The notes: generated by a model not told the origin, from the sequence alone. A stretch of DNA of 64,000 bases from Limnobaculum parvum (GCF_003096015.2 NZ_CP029185.2:1522001-1586000), one strand, 5' to 3'; numbered from the stretch's first letter, positions 9,187 to 19,264 are shown. Numbers and translations: made by a program.

Positions 9187-10902
9187 ATGTTTTCACGAGT
9201 ATTTTTAAAATGGATGCCTGGATTACAGAATTTATTGGCTTACGATAAACGTTGGCTAACGGCCGATATCCGAGCCGGATTATCGGTAGCCGCGGTAGCA
9301 TTACCAGTAGCCATTGCGTATGCAGAGCTGGCCAATGTGGGCGCGATTGTCGGTCTCTACTCGTGTATTTTACCAATGATTGCCTATGCCTTTTTTGGTT
9401 CTTCTCGTCAGTTAATTGTTGGGCCGGACGCGACAACCTGTGCGGTTATTGCTGCGGTAGTTACGCCATTAGCGGCCGGTAACAGTGAGATGCAGTGGCA
9501 ATTAACCATCATCATGACCCTGATTATGGGAGGATGGTGCATTTTGGCGAGCAAGTTCAGGCTGGGAGCATTGGCAGACTTACTCTCTCAACCCATCCTG
9601 ACCGGATTACTGAATGGCGTTGCTATCACCATTATGGTAGGGCAGATTGCTAAAATCCTCGGTATTCATATTAATGCTAATCAACTGATAGAAAAAATCA
9701 TTGCCATACCATTCCAAATTATGGATAGCCATTTGCCGACTCTAGGTATTTCGGCATTAACGTTGCTGTTGTTAATCGGGATCAAAAAGTTTCGTAGGCA
9801 GTGGCCTGCTCCTCTCATTGCTATTGTCGTCACGACGGTATTGGGGTGGGGAACGGATATCCAACAATATGGCGTAGAGACCATCGGCGCAGCAGGGTTT
9901 GATTCTGGTCTTCCGATGGTTAACTGGAATCATTTTCAACCGGGCCTGATGCGAGAGTTGGTTATTCCAGCGCTTAACTTAGCGCTAATTAGCTTCGTTA
10001 GTCTGATGCTAACTGCTCGTAGTTTTGCCGCTAAAAATGGCTACGACATTGATGCAGATGCAGAATTCAGAGCGTTGGGTATTGCGAATATCATGTCGGC
10101 AGTATCGCAAGGGTTTGCAATCAGCGGCGCTGATTCCCGTACGGCAGTTAATGATGCGAATGGTGGAAAGAGCCAACTGGTCTCCATTATTGCGGCGTTG
10201 GTCATTGCTTTGGTCGTTTTATTTCTGACTAAGCCATTACAATTTATTCCAGTTTCTGCACTTGGTGTAGTACTGGTCTATTCGGCGTGGTCATTGATAG
10301 ATTTACGCGGGATATGGAATCTTAGACGGCGTAATCGGCAGGCATTTAGTTTGGCGATTTTTACTTTTGTTTGCGTGTTATTAATCGGTGTTATTCAGGG
10401 AATAGGTTTAGCCGTACTGTTGGGGCTATTACAGTTTTTACGTACGGTGTTTCGGCCAACAGAGCAACTACTTGGCGTCAATGAAGATGGTATGATCCAT
10501 TCATTGGGAAATACGACAGCGGTTAAAGCGGTTCCTGGGGTAATGATGTACCGATTCAACTCTCCGCTGACTTATTTTAACGTAGCCTATTTTAAACGCC
10601 GTATCTTAAATTTGGTGGACAGTACGCCATATCAGCCTCGCTGGGTGGTGATTGATGCGGTGGCTAGTTTTACTTATGCCGATATCAGTGTGCTGGCATC
10701 TATTGATGAACTGAAGCGAGATCTTAAATTACGTCAGATTAAACTAGTATTAGCCGGGCGTAGAACAGAGTTGACCCGCTGGTTTAAGGATAATCGACCG
10801 GCAATGAAGGAGGAGGAGATCATGCTAGTTCCCGATCTCTATCTGGCGCTTAAATTTATTCAGAGTAAAGAAAGTGTACAGACTTCAGAAGAACCATCCT
10901 GA
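9187..10902 (+). CDS. SulP family anion transporter with STAS domain
   Basis: Membrane transporter of the SulP/SLC26 family (sulfate, dicarboxylates or bicarbonate; substrate not predictable). 571 residues. Signature DIRAGLSVAAVALPVAIAYAELANVG lies near residue 28 and about 12-14 hydrophobic segments run to residue 430. A cytoplasmic STAS domain (about 450-555) follows, with RWVVIDAVASFTYADISVL where the family has the phosphorylatable region. Clearly different from E. coli DauA. It lies on the opposite strand between yciB and yciC and ends at a strong hairpin shared with yciC. Confidence 0.9.
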   Translation: MFSRVFLKWMPGLQNLLAYDKRWLTADIRAGLSVAAVALPVAIAYAELANVGAIVGLYSCILPMIAYAFFGSSRQLIVGPDATTCAVIAAVVTPLAAGNSEMQWQLTIIMTLIMGGWCILASKFRLGALADLLSQPILTGLLNGVAITIMVGQIAKILGIHINANQLIEKIIAIPFQIMDSHLPTLGISALTLLLLIGIKKFRRQWPAPLIAIVVTTVLGWGTDIQQYGVETIGAAGFDSGLPMVNWNHFQPGLMRELVIPALNLALISFVSLMLTARSFAAKNGYDIDADAEFRALGIANIMSAVSQGFAISGADSRTAVNDANGGKSQLVSIIAALVIALVVLFLTKPLQFIPVSALGVVLVYSAWSLIDLRGIWNLRRRNRQAFSLAIFTFVCVLLIGVIQGIGLAVLLGLLQFLRTVFRPTEQLLGVNEDGMIHSLGNTTAVKAVPGVMMYRFNSPLTYFNVAYFKRRILNLVDSTPYQPRWVVIDAVASFTYADISVLASIDELKRDLKLRQIKLVLAGRRTELTRWFKDNRPAMKEEEIMLVPDLYLALKFIQSKESVQTSEEPS

Positions 10903-10921
10903 AGATGAATTTGTCGAGGAT

Positions 10922-10949
10922 ATAAAAACCGGTAACAACCGGTTTTTAT
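10922..10949. terminator. SulP gene/yciC bidirectional terminator
   Basis: ATAAAAACCGGT and ACCGGTTTTTAT are perfect complements around a short loop, with T-tails both ways, between convergent genes. Confidence 0.88.
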
Positions 10950-10955
10950 TGATTT

Positions 10956-11723
10956 TCATGTCGGTTTAACCTGCATATACAGCCGGAACAGGTAGACAAA
11001 CAGAAATGCCGTCACCAGATTGCTGATGGCGCTAAGTAACAGTGCGACAGCCATTGGCGATACGGCAGATAAATTGATCGTGATCACCAGCAAAATGAAT
11101 TTAGTTGACAGTGTAAATAGCAGAATAGGAAGGACAATTCTCAGATTGGCAAACGCCATCCCCCAACTGGTGCTAATGGCATAAATTAAACCCTTACGAG
11201 ATTCCAACATAATAATAGGGGATAACACCAACACAAACGCAAAAAAGAGGCCAGGCAGTAGGTATAAAGATAATCCAAAAGTAATTAACATTGACGAGAT
11301 AACAAGTAAAACGATTAACATTGGCAATGAAGTTATTGAAGAACCAATTGCTCTTAAGGCACTCGATGATTGCCCTTGAGAGACCTGAATAACCAGTGTG
11401 ATTGTTCCAGCAATAAGCAGTGTTTGACTGAGTAAAAAGCTCAGAGCCATAGCGCCAAATAGTGGCGCCGCTGTTTCAACAATGGCTAATTGCTGTTCAT
11501 GTGACATCCCTTTAATGATTTGTTCCACTTCTCCACGCGTCATAGCGGAAGAGCCAACAGACCCAGTGATCATCTGATGAAGACCCGTAGTATCCGGCAT
11601 CATGGCTTGAAGCAAAACATAAGATATAAATGACGCCAGTAATGCCAGCATAATGAAGCTGGATAATTGGTTACGTATGAAATTTACGCTGTCACGGAAG
11701 AGGGAATTGGCCGTGATGGGCAT
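10956..11723 (-). CDS. yciC: YciC family (UPF0259) inner membrane protein
   Basis: Polytopic inner-membrane protein of unknown function. 255 residues, near the E. coli 247. Six hydrophobic segments can be seen; conserved parts are DSVNFIRNQLSSFIMLALLA near residue 10 and the C-terminal LLLSAISNLVTAFLFVYLFR. Start ATG 11723 with GGAG upstream. Divergent from ompW as in E. coli. Confidence 0.9.
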   Translation of the reverse strand: MPITANSLFRDSVNFIRNQLSSFIMLALLASFISYVLLQAMMPDTTGLHQMITGSVGSSAMTRGEVEQIIKGMSHEQQLAIVETAAPLFGAMALSFLLSQTLLIAGTITLVIQVSQGQSSSALRAIGSSITSLPMLIVLLVISSMLITFGLSLYLLPGLFFAFVLVLSPIIMLESRKGLIYAISTSWGMAFANLRIVLPILLFTLSTKFILLVITINLSAVSPMAVALLLSAISNLVTAFLFVYLFRLYMQVKPT

Positions 11724-12093
11724 GGAGTCTCCTGTCTAAAGATAATATGGACTATTGTGGTGATTGTAACCTGTTAACCCATACTCTTGAACTTTATTAT
11801 CCATGCTGATGGTTATCAGTAGAAAATTAAGCTGCCATCATGTTGTCGCTAAGTCATGATACCCGTTCAGGTATTAGGATTTCTTTCTTTTGATGAAGAT
11901 ATCAGTATCGCTAAATGCGTTGCATATCGATGAATGCTTATCTAGATCAAATGTGGAATATCAGTAAAAAATAACTAATTTGTTGATCTCGGTGTTGTGT
12001 CAATTTTTGTCATGAACTGTGATCGGTATTGGATCCAATTTACTACCAATGAGGTATATTTCACACACATTTACCCTAAAAGGAATATGGATA
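11724..12093. other. yciC-ompW divergent intergenic region
   Basis: 370 bp without a gene, AT-rich, holding the promoters of both genes. E. coli ompW responds to FNR and NarL; I see only imperfect TTGAT half-sites here and make no call. Confidence 0.4.
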
Positions 12094-12744
12094 ATGAAAA
12101 AACTCCCTCTGGTTTGTTTAATTACTGCAACATTAGCACCTTCATTTGCTTTTGCTCATCAGGCAGGTGATTTTTTATTCCGAGCTGGTTCCGTTACAGT
12201 GAGACCGAATGAAGGTTCTGATAATGTGTTGGGTCTGGGCTCATTTAACGTCAATAATGATACACAGCTTGGATTAACTTTCGGTTATATGATTACGGAT
12301 AACATCGGTATTGAATTGTTAGGTGCGACACCGTTCAATCATGATGTTGGCTTAAAAGCCACAGGTACGATTGCGACAGTTAAACAATTACCACCATCAC
12401 TAATGGCTCAGTATTATTTTGGTAGTAAAGAGAGCGTATGGCGTCCTTATTTGGGGGCGGGTATTAACTACACCACATTCTTTAGTGAAGACTTCAATAA
12501 TACTGGCAAAAGTGCTGGTTTAAGTAACTTAAGCGTTGATGATTCATGGGGAGTGGCGTTACAAGCGGGTGTTGACTATAACGTTGATAAAAACTGGGTA
12601 GTGAATACTTCTGTGTGGTGGATGAACATCGATACTGATGTTAACTTCACATCAACCGATGCGGCGGGTAACCGTACTGGTCATAGCATCAGTACGCGAC
12701 TTGACCCATGGGCATTTATGTTTGGTGTTGGCTATAAGTTCTGA
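12094..12744 (+). CDS. ompW: Outer membrane protein OmpW
   Basis: Eight-stranded outer-membrane beta-barrel with a hydrophobic channel for small hydrophobic compounds. The ATG at 12094 follows AGGA and gives a signal peptide MKKLPLVCLITATLAPSFAFA. An in-frame upstream start at 12019 has no homology. The mature protein starts HQAGDFLFRAGSVTVRPNEG, and the chain ends in FGVGYKF, the C-terminal Phe needed for barrel assembly. 216 residues. Followed by a strong terminator. Confidence 0.95.
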   Translation: MKKLPLVCLITATLAPSFAFAHQAGDFLFRAGSVTVRPNEGSDNVLGLGSFNVNNDTQLGLTFGYMITDNIGIELLGATPFNHDVGLKATGTIATVKQLPPSLMAQYYFGSKESVWRPYLGAGINYTTFFSEDFNNTGKSAGLSNLSVDDSWGVALQAGVDYNVDKNWVVNTSVWWMNIDTDVNFTSTDAAGNRTGHSISTRLDPWAFMFGVGYKF

Positions 12745-12766
12745 TTGAGTTAGCCAGATGAAATTG

Positions 12767-12791
12767 AAACGCCGGTGACACCGGCGTTTTT
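12767..12791 (+). terminator. ompW/ppx terminator
   Basis: AAACGCCGGTG-ACACCGGCGTTTTT: a tight GC stem with T-run between convergent ompW and ppx. Confidence 0.88.
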
Positions 12792-12813
12792 GCTACTTAC
12801 CTTGATATTTAGG

Positions 12814-14346
12814 TTATTCATCATCATTTTTTAGCAATAATTTCCAACCGGCTACATCCTCCCAATATTCCTGCTCTTTTTCCAGATCGGCGAGTACCAA
12901 GCTATTTTTATCTAGATACTGAGGCGGGAAAATCAGTGTGATATGGTAGTCATCGCTATAAAGTCGACAATACTCAGGCTCTGTCGTTGCTTGGCGTTGA
13001 TTGTTCAACAGGATCGCCAAGCGAAGAATTTGGATCAGCGGAATAAACTGACGCTTCTTCACTAAATTAAAGTTGGGGAGTTCATCTAATTTTATCCCTT
13101 TACGATGAAAGCGAACTAGAGAGGCTAACAGAAGTTGATGCTCCTGATTAAAACCTGGCAGGTTCGTATTTTGAAGAATATAGGCGGAATGGCGCTGCAT
13201 ACTACTGTGGTTAATGCTTAATCCCACTTCGTGTAACATAGCGGCCCAACCAAGCAAGGCTTCCAACTGAGGGTTTGCCAGTGAGGGGCTTTGAGCAAGC
13301 CATTGAGCATAGAATGATTGGGTAGTGGTTAATACTCGGTTGGCCTGTTCCCGGTCAATATTGTAATGTTCAGCTAAACTGATGGCCGTTCTGCTACGAA
13401 TATCCTGATGGCGGAAACGGCTCTCCATTTCATACAGAACACCTTCTCGCAACGCACCATCAGATAATCTTAGCTCTTTAATTGCCAGTGCATTAAATAT
13501 GCCGCATAAAATAGCTAGACCGGGAACAAAAACGCTTTGGCGATCGGGAGACAGGCCTTCTAAATCAATAGCATCGAAGGATTTGAATTTGAGTGTAGCA
13601 TTAACCACTTGCTCCAGACGTTCAGGCGTAATTATGCCGTCTCGTTCTCCCATTTCTTCAACAAGCACATTGTGTACGGCTTTAATGGTTCCTGATGCGC
13701 CTAAGGCATATTGCCAGCCCTGAATACGGTATTGCCAGGCCAGATTTTCCAGCTTTTGTTCTGCCGCCAGTTGTGCACGTTGGAAATTCTGCTTAGTGAT
13801 CTGATTATTGGGAAAGAATAACTTGGCGAAGCTGACGCATCCCATACGCCGACTCTCAGCAATAATCGGTGAGAAATCTTCGCCAATAACCAATTCGGTA
13901 GAACCACCGCCAATATCAATAACCAGTTTACGGCCTTTTTCCGGTTGGGTATGGGCCACTCCCATATAGATCAGACGAGCTTCTTCTTGTCCTGCGATAA
14001 TTTCAATTGGATAGGGCAGAATTTCACTGGCGCGCTGTAGAAAATCTTGGCCGTTTACTGCCAGACGTAAAGTATGGGTGCCAACGATACGCACACTGTC
14101 TGGAGAGAAGCCCTGAAGGCGCTCCGCAAATAGGCTTAAACAGTTGAGTCCACGTAGTATCGCTTCTTCACTGAGATAGTTATCCCTATCCAGACCATCA
14201 GCCAGATGAACTCGCTGTTTCAAACGACCTAAAATTTGCAATGCTCCGTTAACAACACGGGCGATAACCATATGAAAGCTGTTAGATCCTAAATCAATAG
14301 CGGCGATTTCTTGTGGTTTTGTTGTTATTGAATCGTTTAAATGCAT
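12814..14346 (-). CDS. ppx: Exopolyphosphatase
   Basis: Removes terminal phosphate processively from polyphosphate. 510 residues, near the E. coli 513. The ASKHA-fold N terminus has AAIDLGSNSFHMVIA (phosphate 1 loop) near residue 15 and VIDIGGGSTELVIG (phosphate 2 loop) near 143; an HD-like C-terminal region contains LHEVGLSINH. It begins 2 bp after the ppk stop, so the two genes are translated from one operon, as in E. coli. Confidence 0.95.
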   Translation of the reverse strand: MHLNDSITTKPQEIAAIDLGSNSFHMVIARVVNGALQILGRLKQRVHLADGLDRDNYLSEEAILRGLNCLSLFAERLQGFSPDSVRIVGTHTLRLAVNGQDFLQRASEILPYPIEIIAGQEEARLIYMGVAHTQPEKGRKLVIDIGGGSTELVIGEDFSPIIAESRRMGCVSFAKLFFPNNQITKQNFQRAQLAAEQKLENLAWQYRIQGWQYALGASGTIKAVHNVLVEEMGERDGIITPERLEQVVNATLKFKSFDAIDLEGLSPDRQSVFVPGLAILCGIFNALAIKELRLSDGALREGVLYEMESRFRHQDIRSRTAISLAEHYNIDREQANRVLTTTQSFYAQWLAQSPSLANPQLEALLGWAAMLHEVGLSINHSSMQRHSAYILQNTNLPGFNQEHQLLLASLVRFHRKGIKLDELPNFNLVKKRQFIPLIQILRLAILLNNQRQATTEPEYCRLYSDDYHITLIFPPQYLDKNSLVLADLEKEQEYWEDVAGWKLLLKNDDE

Positions 14347-14348
14347 TA

Positions 14349-16442
14349 TTATTTCTCTGCTATATCCGTCGACTCTATGTTGGACGGCTGTTCCAATGCT
14401 TTCAGATAGTCATAAATGGCAATTTGCGAACGAACTTTTCGGCGGTTTCCTCGAGGTACATATTGATTATTTAACTCTTTATCAATAATGCGGGCTTTAA
14501 CCGTGTCAGAGAGTTGAATATCAATGATATCGAGAACCCGTTGTTTAAGCACCGGATCGAGAATGGCAACGCCGACTTCAATACGGTAGTCAATATTTCG
14601 GGTCATCCAGTCAGCCGAGGAGATAAATACCTGGTTGTTGCCCTGATTCTCAAAAATATATACGCGAGCATGTTCCAAGAATCGGTCAACGATACTGGTA
14701 ACTTGAATATTTTCGCTAATACCAGGGAGATTAGGCACCAGTGAACACATACCGCGTACAATAAGGCGAATTTTCACGCCGGCACCAGAAGCCGCGTAAA
14801 GTCTGTCAATTAGCTCTTTGTCTACTAGATTGTTAATTTTTAAAGTGATACCCGCATCCAATCCTGCCTGAGCAAAGGAAATTTCTCTGTCGATCAGCTT
14901 GTTAAGCATTAAGCGAGAGTTTTGAGGTGAAACCAGTAAATGCTCAAAACTAACGGGACGATAAGGATTTTCAATAAAGTTAAATACTCGGCGTACTTCA
15001 TTAGTAATACGGGAATCTGCGGTAAGCAGAGAAAAGTCAGTATAGAGACGGGCGGTTTTCTCATTAAAATTACCGGTACCAATATGGGCATAGCGAACAA
15101 TCTGACCATCTTCTATTCGAGAAATAAGGAAAAGTTTGGCATGAATTTTCAGGCCAGGGGCCGAGAAGATAACGTGCACCCCCGCTTCCGTTAAGCGTTT
15201 CGCCCAATGAATATTGGCTTCTTCATCAAAGCGTGCCTGCAGTTCTACAACCACAGTGACTTTTTTGCCATTGTGTGCAGCATTAATCATTGATTCGATA
15301 ATGCGAGATTCTTTGGCAACTCGATAAATATTAATTTTGATGGCTAATACGTTGGGGTCAAATGACGCCTGACGAACCAGTTCAAGAACATGCTCGAAAG
15401 TATGGTAAGGATAGTAGAGCAGTACGTCGCGCTCTTTGATGGCATCAAATCCATTACGGAAATTATTGAACCAGATGTGTCTTAAACGGGGTAACGGTTT
15501 ATTGACCAGATTGGCCTTACCAACATTTGGGAAACTGATAAAGTCTTTAAAATTATGATATCGGCCACCGGGAATCACCGAGTCATAAGAGGAAATACCC
15601 AGTTTTTTACGCAGGATTTCCACCATATCATTTGGCATATCACGTTGATAAACAAAACGAACAGGTTCTGCAGTGAGACGCTGTTTCAGGCTGGAGGACA
15701 TAAGTTCAAGCCAGCTGGATTCCATTTCGTTTACTAGGTCATATTCGGCATCTCGAGTCATTTTCATCGAGTAAGCATCGAGAGACTGATAATCGAAGAA
15801 GCCTTTAAAGATATCATCAAGGCAAAAACGAATAATGTTATCTAACAAGATCATTGGCTTACGCCGGCGAGGTGGCTCAGGCGGCAAAGTAATAAAACGA
15901 GAGACCTTATTAGATGGAATTTCTAACAGGGCATAGTCTTTCTTCTCTGCATTAATTACGATTTCAACGGCCAAATAGGTGTAGTCGTCTTTTAAAAATT
16001 CAAGCAGGCTGATGTCGTTATTAAGCAGAATAGGGGTAATGTGTTGTCTAAGATGGTTTTTGAAGTAATGACGTAGCCAGATTTGCTGGTTTTCAGATAA
16101 TTGACGTTCATTGATCAGAAACACCTGATTACGGGCCATTTCCAGCAGCAGTTCATTGTATAAGTTGTCAAATTCTAGGTCAGTCTTTAATACTTTGGCC
16201 TGAATTTTTTTTAAAACCTGTCTGGAGCTGGATGCAGATCCTTGTTCTTCTTTAATCAGAATACGCCGTTTTACATCGGCAAAACGAACCTTGTAAAACT
16301 CATCGAGGTTGCTGGAATAGATGCCTAAAAATCGGATCCGCTCAATCAACGGGTTACTTTTATCAGCAGCTTCCTGTAACACCCGCTCATTGAACGATAA
16401 CCAGCTCAGTTCTTTCTCAATATAGAGCTTTTCCTGATTCAT
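14349..16442 (-). CDS. ppk: Polyphosphate kinase 1
   Basis: Reversible polymerisation of ATP gamma-phosphate into polyphosphate. ATG at 16442 gives MNQEKLYIEKELSWLSFNER, the family N terminus, with GGAG five bases upstream; the open frame continues 35 codons further without homology. 697 residues (E. coli 688). The catalytic core has two PLD-like domains, with KIHAKLFLIS carrying the autophosphorylated His and GTGNFNEKTARLYTDFS following it. In E. coli ppk-ppx lies near purMN; here it sits between ompW and fabA. Confidence 0.96.
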   Translation of the reverse strand: MNQEKLYIEKELSWLSFNERVLQEAADKSNPLIERIRFLGIYSSNLDEFYKVRFADVKRRILIKEEQGSASSSRQVLKKIQAKVLKTDLEFDNLYNELLLEMARNQVFLINERQLSENQQIWLRHYFKNHLRQHITPILLNNDISLLEFLKDDYTYLAVEIVINAEKKDYALLEIPSNKVSRFITLPPEPPRRRKPMILLDNIIRFCLDDIFKGFFDYQSLDAYSMKMTRDAEYDLVNEMESSWLELMSSSLKQRLTAEPVRFVYQRDMPNDMVEILRKKLGISSYDSVIPGGRYHNFKDFISFPNVGKANLVNKPLPRLRHIWFNNFRNGFDAIKERDVLLYYPYHTFEHVLELVRQASFDPNVLAIKINIYRVAKESRIIESMINAAHNGKKVTVVVELQARFDEEANIHWAKRLTEAGVHVIFSAPGLKIHAKLFLISRIEDGQIVRYAHIGTGNFNEKTARLYTDFSLLTADSRITNEVRRVFNFIENPYRPVSFEHLLVSPQNSRLMLNKLIDREISFAQAGLDAGITLKINNLVDKELIDRLYAASGAGVKIRLIVRGMCSLVPNLPGISENIQVTSIVDRFLEHARVYIFENQGNNQVFISSADWMTRNIDYRIEVGVAILDPVLKQRVLDIIDIQLSDTVKARIIDKELNNQYVPRGNRRKVRSQIAIYDYLKALEQPSNIESTDIAEK

Positions 16443-16619
16443 CATGACTCCGTGACAGCTGAATAATAAGACCATTATGGCGATTAGTGTGGGGGCAAGT
16501 CCACAGATACCTGAGAGGAATTGTTCTGCAGTTAATAGTTTAGCCAACCTTGGTAAGATCGTGCATCTCTATGAAGAAGCATCTAAACAACCGCCGATAA
16601 ATATAAATAGCTCAAACAA

Positions 16620-16655
16620 TAAAGACGTATTCCATTGGGATGAAATACGTCTTTA
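16620..16655 (-). terminator. Putative fabA terminator
   Basis: TAAAGACGTATT and its complement AATACGTCTTTA form a 12-bp stem around an 11-nt loop. Read on the minus strand it follows fabA and is trailed by TTTATTGTTT. Transcripts from fabA would end here before ppk. Confidence 0.6.
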
Positions 16656-16697
16656 TTACGATGGTGAAAATCACCCTAAATCAATAAACGGCGATTT

Positions 16698-17216
16698 TTA
16701 GAATGCGCTGGTGTCTTTGAACAGACCCACTTTCAGATCGGTTGCGGTATAAATTACGCGTCCATCGACTAATACTTCGCCATCGGCTAATCCCATAATT
16801 AAACGGCGATTAACGATACGCTTCAGATGCAGACGATAAGTCACTTTTTTCGCCGTTGGTAATATCTGACCAGTAAGTTTAACTTCACCCACGCCTAATG
16901 CACGGCCTTTACCTTCACCACCTAACCAGCCTAAATAGAAGCCCACTAATTGCCACATAGCATCTAGACCTAAACAACCAGGCATAACAGGATCGCCAAT
17001 AAAGTGACAACCAAAGAACCACAGGTCAGGATTAATATCTAATTCTGCTTCTACATAACCTTTGTCATATTGCCCGCCGGTTTCGGTCATTTTTACAATG
17101 CGATCCATCATTAGCATATTTGGTGCTGGTAATGGAGGTCCGCCTGCGCCAAACAATTCACCACGACCTGAAGCAAGCAGGTCTTCTTTTGTATAGGATT
17201 CGCGTTTTTCAAACAT
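16698..17216 (-). CDS. fabA: 3-hydroxydecanoyl-ACP dehydratase/isomerase FabA
   Basis: Dehydrates 3-hydroxydecanoyl-ACP and isomerises trans-2 to cis-3-decenoyl-ACP, the entry to unsaturated fatty acids. 172 residues as in E. coli. The catalytic His is in FGCHFIGDPVMPGCLGLDA (His near residue 71) with the partner Asp in that stretch. Start ATG 17216. The upstream region carries adjoining FadR and FabR operators, so the dual fatty-acid control known from E. coli is expected. Confidence 0.97.
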   Translation of the reverse strand: MFEKRESYTKEDLLASGRGELFGAGGPPLPAPNMLMMDRIVKMTETGGQYDKGYVEAELDINPDLWFFGCHFIGDPVMPGCLGLDAMWQLVGFYLGWLGGEGKGRALGVGEVKLTGQILPTAKKVTYRLHLKRIVNRRLIMGLADGEVLVDGRVIYTATDLKVGLFKDTSAF

Positions 17217-17285
17217 AATTGTACTAACCTTATCTTTTAAATATGTAAAAGGGCAGTCTACCCATCAGTAATATCGCACTAGATT

Positions 17286-17303
17286 AGCTTACAGTTGTAA
17301 GCT
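17286..17303. promoter_or_regulatory. FabR-type operator of fabA
   Basis: AGCTTACAGTTGTAAGCT is a perfect 8+8 bp palindrome with a 2-bp centre. It resembles the FabR site in front of E. coli fabA (AGCGTACACGTGTTAGCT, from memory). It adjoins the FadR site, 70 bp upstream of the fabA start. Confidence 0.6.
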
Positions 17304-17319
17304 GAACAAGTCCGATCAG
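17302..17319. promoter_or_regulatory. FadR operator of fabA
   Basis: On the minus strand this reads CTGATCGGACTTGTTCAG, essentially the FadR site of E. coli fabA. It overlaps the last codons of lonH. FadR would activate fabA and release it when long-chain acyl-CoA is present. Confidence 0.7.
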
Positions 17320-19067
17320 CCGCGATTGAACCAATTAAGCCAACGAAGAGGCCATGGCAGGCGGTTACGATCGTTACCTGCTACTTGAGTAATGCGTTCC
17401 TGAATGGAACCAATGATGCTTGGTTTATTTTCATCAACGTAAGGTAATCCCGTTAGTAATGGCAGGGCATCTTGTGCATGGTCGATAGCCCATAAATGGA
17501 AATGACCGGCCTTGACCGCTTCAACAACCTCATCTTTTAAACAGAGATGACGAATATTAGTCAGCGGCAAAATAACGCCTTGAGAACCAGTTAATTCACG
17601 GTTATTACAAACGTCAAAAAATCCTTCGATTTTTTCGTTAATTCCACCGATGGTTTGAACATTACCAAACTGATCGACTGAACCGGTTACGGCAATTTGC
17701 TGATTAATAGGTTGCTGTGATAATGCGCTCATCAGTGCACACAGGCCGGCTAAAGAAGCGCTATCACCATCTACTTCGCCATAGGATTGTTCAAATACGA
17801 TAGAACCAGAAAATGGGAACTGTTGGTCTGAGGCCAGCTCTGCGGCAATAAAGGCCTGCATAATCATGATGCCCTTGGCATGTAGATTACCGCCCAACTC
17901 GGACTTTCTCTCCACATCCATGATTTCTCCATCACCCAGATGAACCACACAACTAATGCGTGATGGTTCTCCCATAGCGCGGGGATGCCCCGGATATTCT
18001 AAAACGGATAATCCATTGATTTGACCAATAACAAAACCTTCAGTTTCGATGCGAACCTGACCAAGGTCTATATCGTCTAATACCATTTCGGAGAGATAGC
18101 TCTCACGCCACTGCTTCTCTTGTTCGGACTGCTCCAAAGACTGAGCGGTAATATTAGGCATGGCAAAAGGCACGGCATCGCTGAGTATATGGCTTAACCA
18201 TTGAGGGCAGAGGGGCAATTTTTCCTGATCGCCGCTTTTTCTAATGGCGATATTAATCAACGAAGGGTAAGCATTGGCATCAATAGAAGGTAACTGATAG
18301 TGACAGGCAACAGAATTGAGATATTCACACCAAGTCACAATATCCTCGTCCTGACTAACGACGAGATCGGTTTCGAATTCAGTATAAATAACCTGTTCAA
18401 TGAGTTCAGGTTCCAACTCTTGAAATTCACCCAATCCGTAGCGATCGCCGACTAAAATAACTTTCAACTCTAATGGCATTGAAGGAATTGATAGTGGTAA
18501 AGGGCGTGTATCATCAACAGAAAACCACTGAAAACGCTTGCTAACTACAGCTTGCTTTAACCGGAACCACAGATGTGGTTGGGTGAGTAAGGTGCGAACA
18601 GAAAGAATCAGAATCCCACCGTTTGCTTGATGAATCAAACCGGGTTCCAGCGTATAGCTATCATTGTGTTTACGCAGGCAGCCAAACAGTTGTTCTATTT
18701 CCAACCATTCTTCATACAGGCAGTCATCAGTAGCTGCGAAATTGTCGCTTTTACTTTGGGCATCAACACGGCTTATAACCGTATTGTTGATTTCATATCG
18801 ACTACCAAAAGTGTCAGAGCGTGCGGGCTGAATATTTTTTACCGCATCATGGATCAGTGAGAGGTAGGCTCGGCTATCAACGGCTTTTATCAACATGAAC
18901 GGTGAAGCCGTCGCATGTTGATGACAGAAAGTAGATAGAGACTTCTGCAAACGAGGCTGTGTGATTGCAATGTTTAGTGGTTCGCGACGATATTCTCGTT
19001 CGAACAAGCCTGTACAGGCTGCGGTATTTGGCAATAACTGTTGCCATTCAAGTCGATTGATAGTCAA
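17316..19067 (-). CDS. lonH: Lon-like protease LonH (YcbZ)
   Basis: Lon-family protease homologue with a C-terminal S16 peptidase domain. 583 residues, similar to E. coli YcbZ (586). The catalytic Ser is in EVDGDSASLAGLCALMSAL (near residue 455) and the catalytic Lys in GGINEKIEGFF (near 500). The N-terminal part is a degenerate ATPase-like region without a clear Walker A. It starts with TTG at 19067 (MTINRLEWQQLLP), like MTITKLAWRDLVP in E. coli. Divergent from matP. Confidence 0.9.
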   Translation of the reverse strand: MTINRLEWQQLLPNTAACTGLFEREYRREPLNIAITQPRLQKSLSTFCHQHATASPFMLIKAVDSRAYLSLIHDAVKNIQPARSDTFGSRYEINNTVISRVDAQSKSDNFAATDDCLYEEWLEIEQLFGCLRKHNDSYTLEPGLIHQANGGILILSVRTLLTQPHLWFRLKQAVVSKRFQWFSVDDTRPLPLSIPSMPLELKVILVGDRYGLGEFQELEPELIEQVIYTEFETDLVVSQDEDIVTWCEYLNSVACHYQLPSIDANAYPSLINIAIRKSGDQEKLPLCPQWLSHILSDAVPFAMPNITAQSLEQSEQEKQWRESYLSEMVLDDIDLGQVRIETEGFVIGQINGLSVLEYPGHPRAMGEPSRISCVVHLGDGEIMDVERKSELGGNLHAKGIMIMQAFIAAELASDQQFPFSGSIVFEQSYGEVDGDSASLAGLCALMSALSQQPINQQIAVTGSVDQFGNVQTIGGINEKIEGFFDVCNNRELTGSQGVILPLTNIRHLCLKDEVVEAVKAGHFHLWAIDHAQDALPLLTGLPYVDENKPSIIGSIQERITQVAGNDRNRLPWPLRWLNWFNRG

Positions 19068-19264
19068 AGTATTCGCTGTTTAATTCAAAAAGGAAAACGA
19101 GATTATACAAGAAACACACGGAGTTCATACTCCCGTGATTCACTTAACTAATTGTCTGATCAATATTATAGACAATGGCGACAAAACTGTTGGGGCAAAG
19201 TATTGAGAAGGCTTCAAAAGCTGCTATGCTACAAATGTTACACGGTCACTCAATTAGGTGCTTT

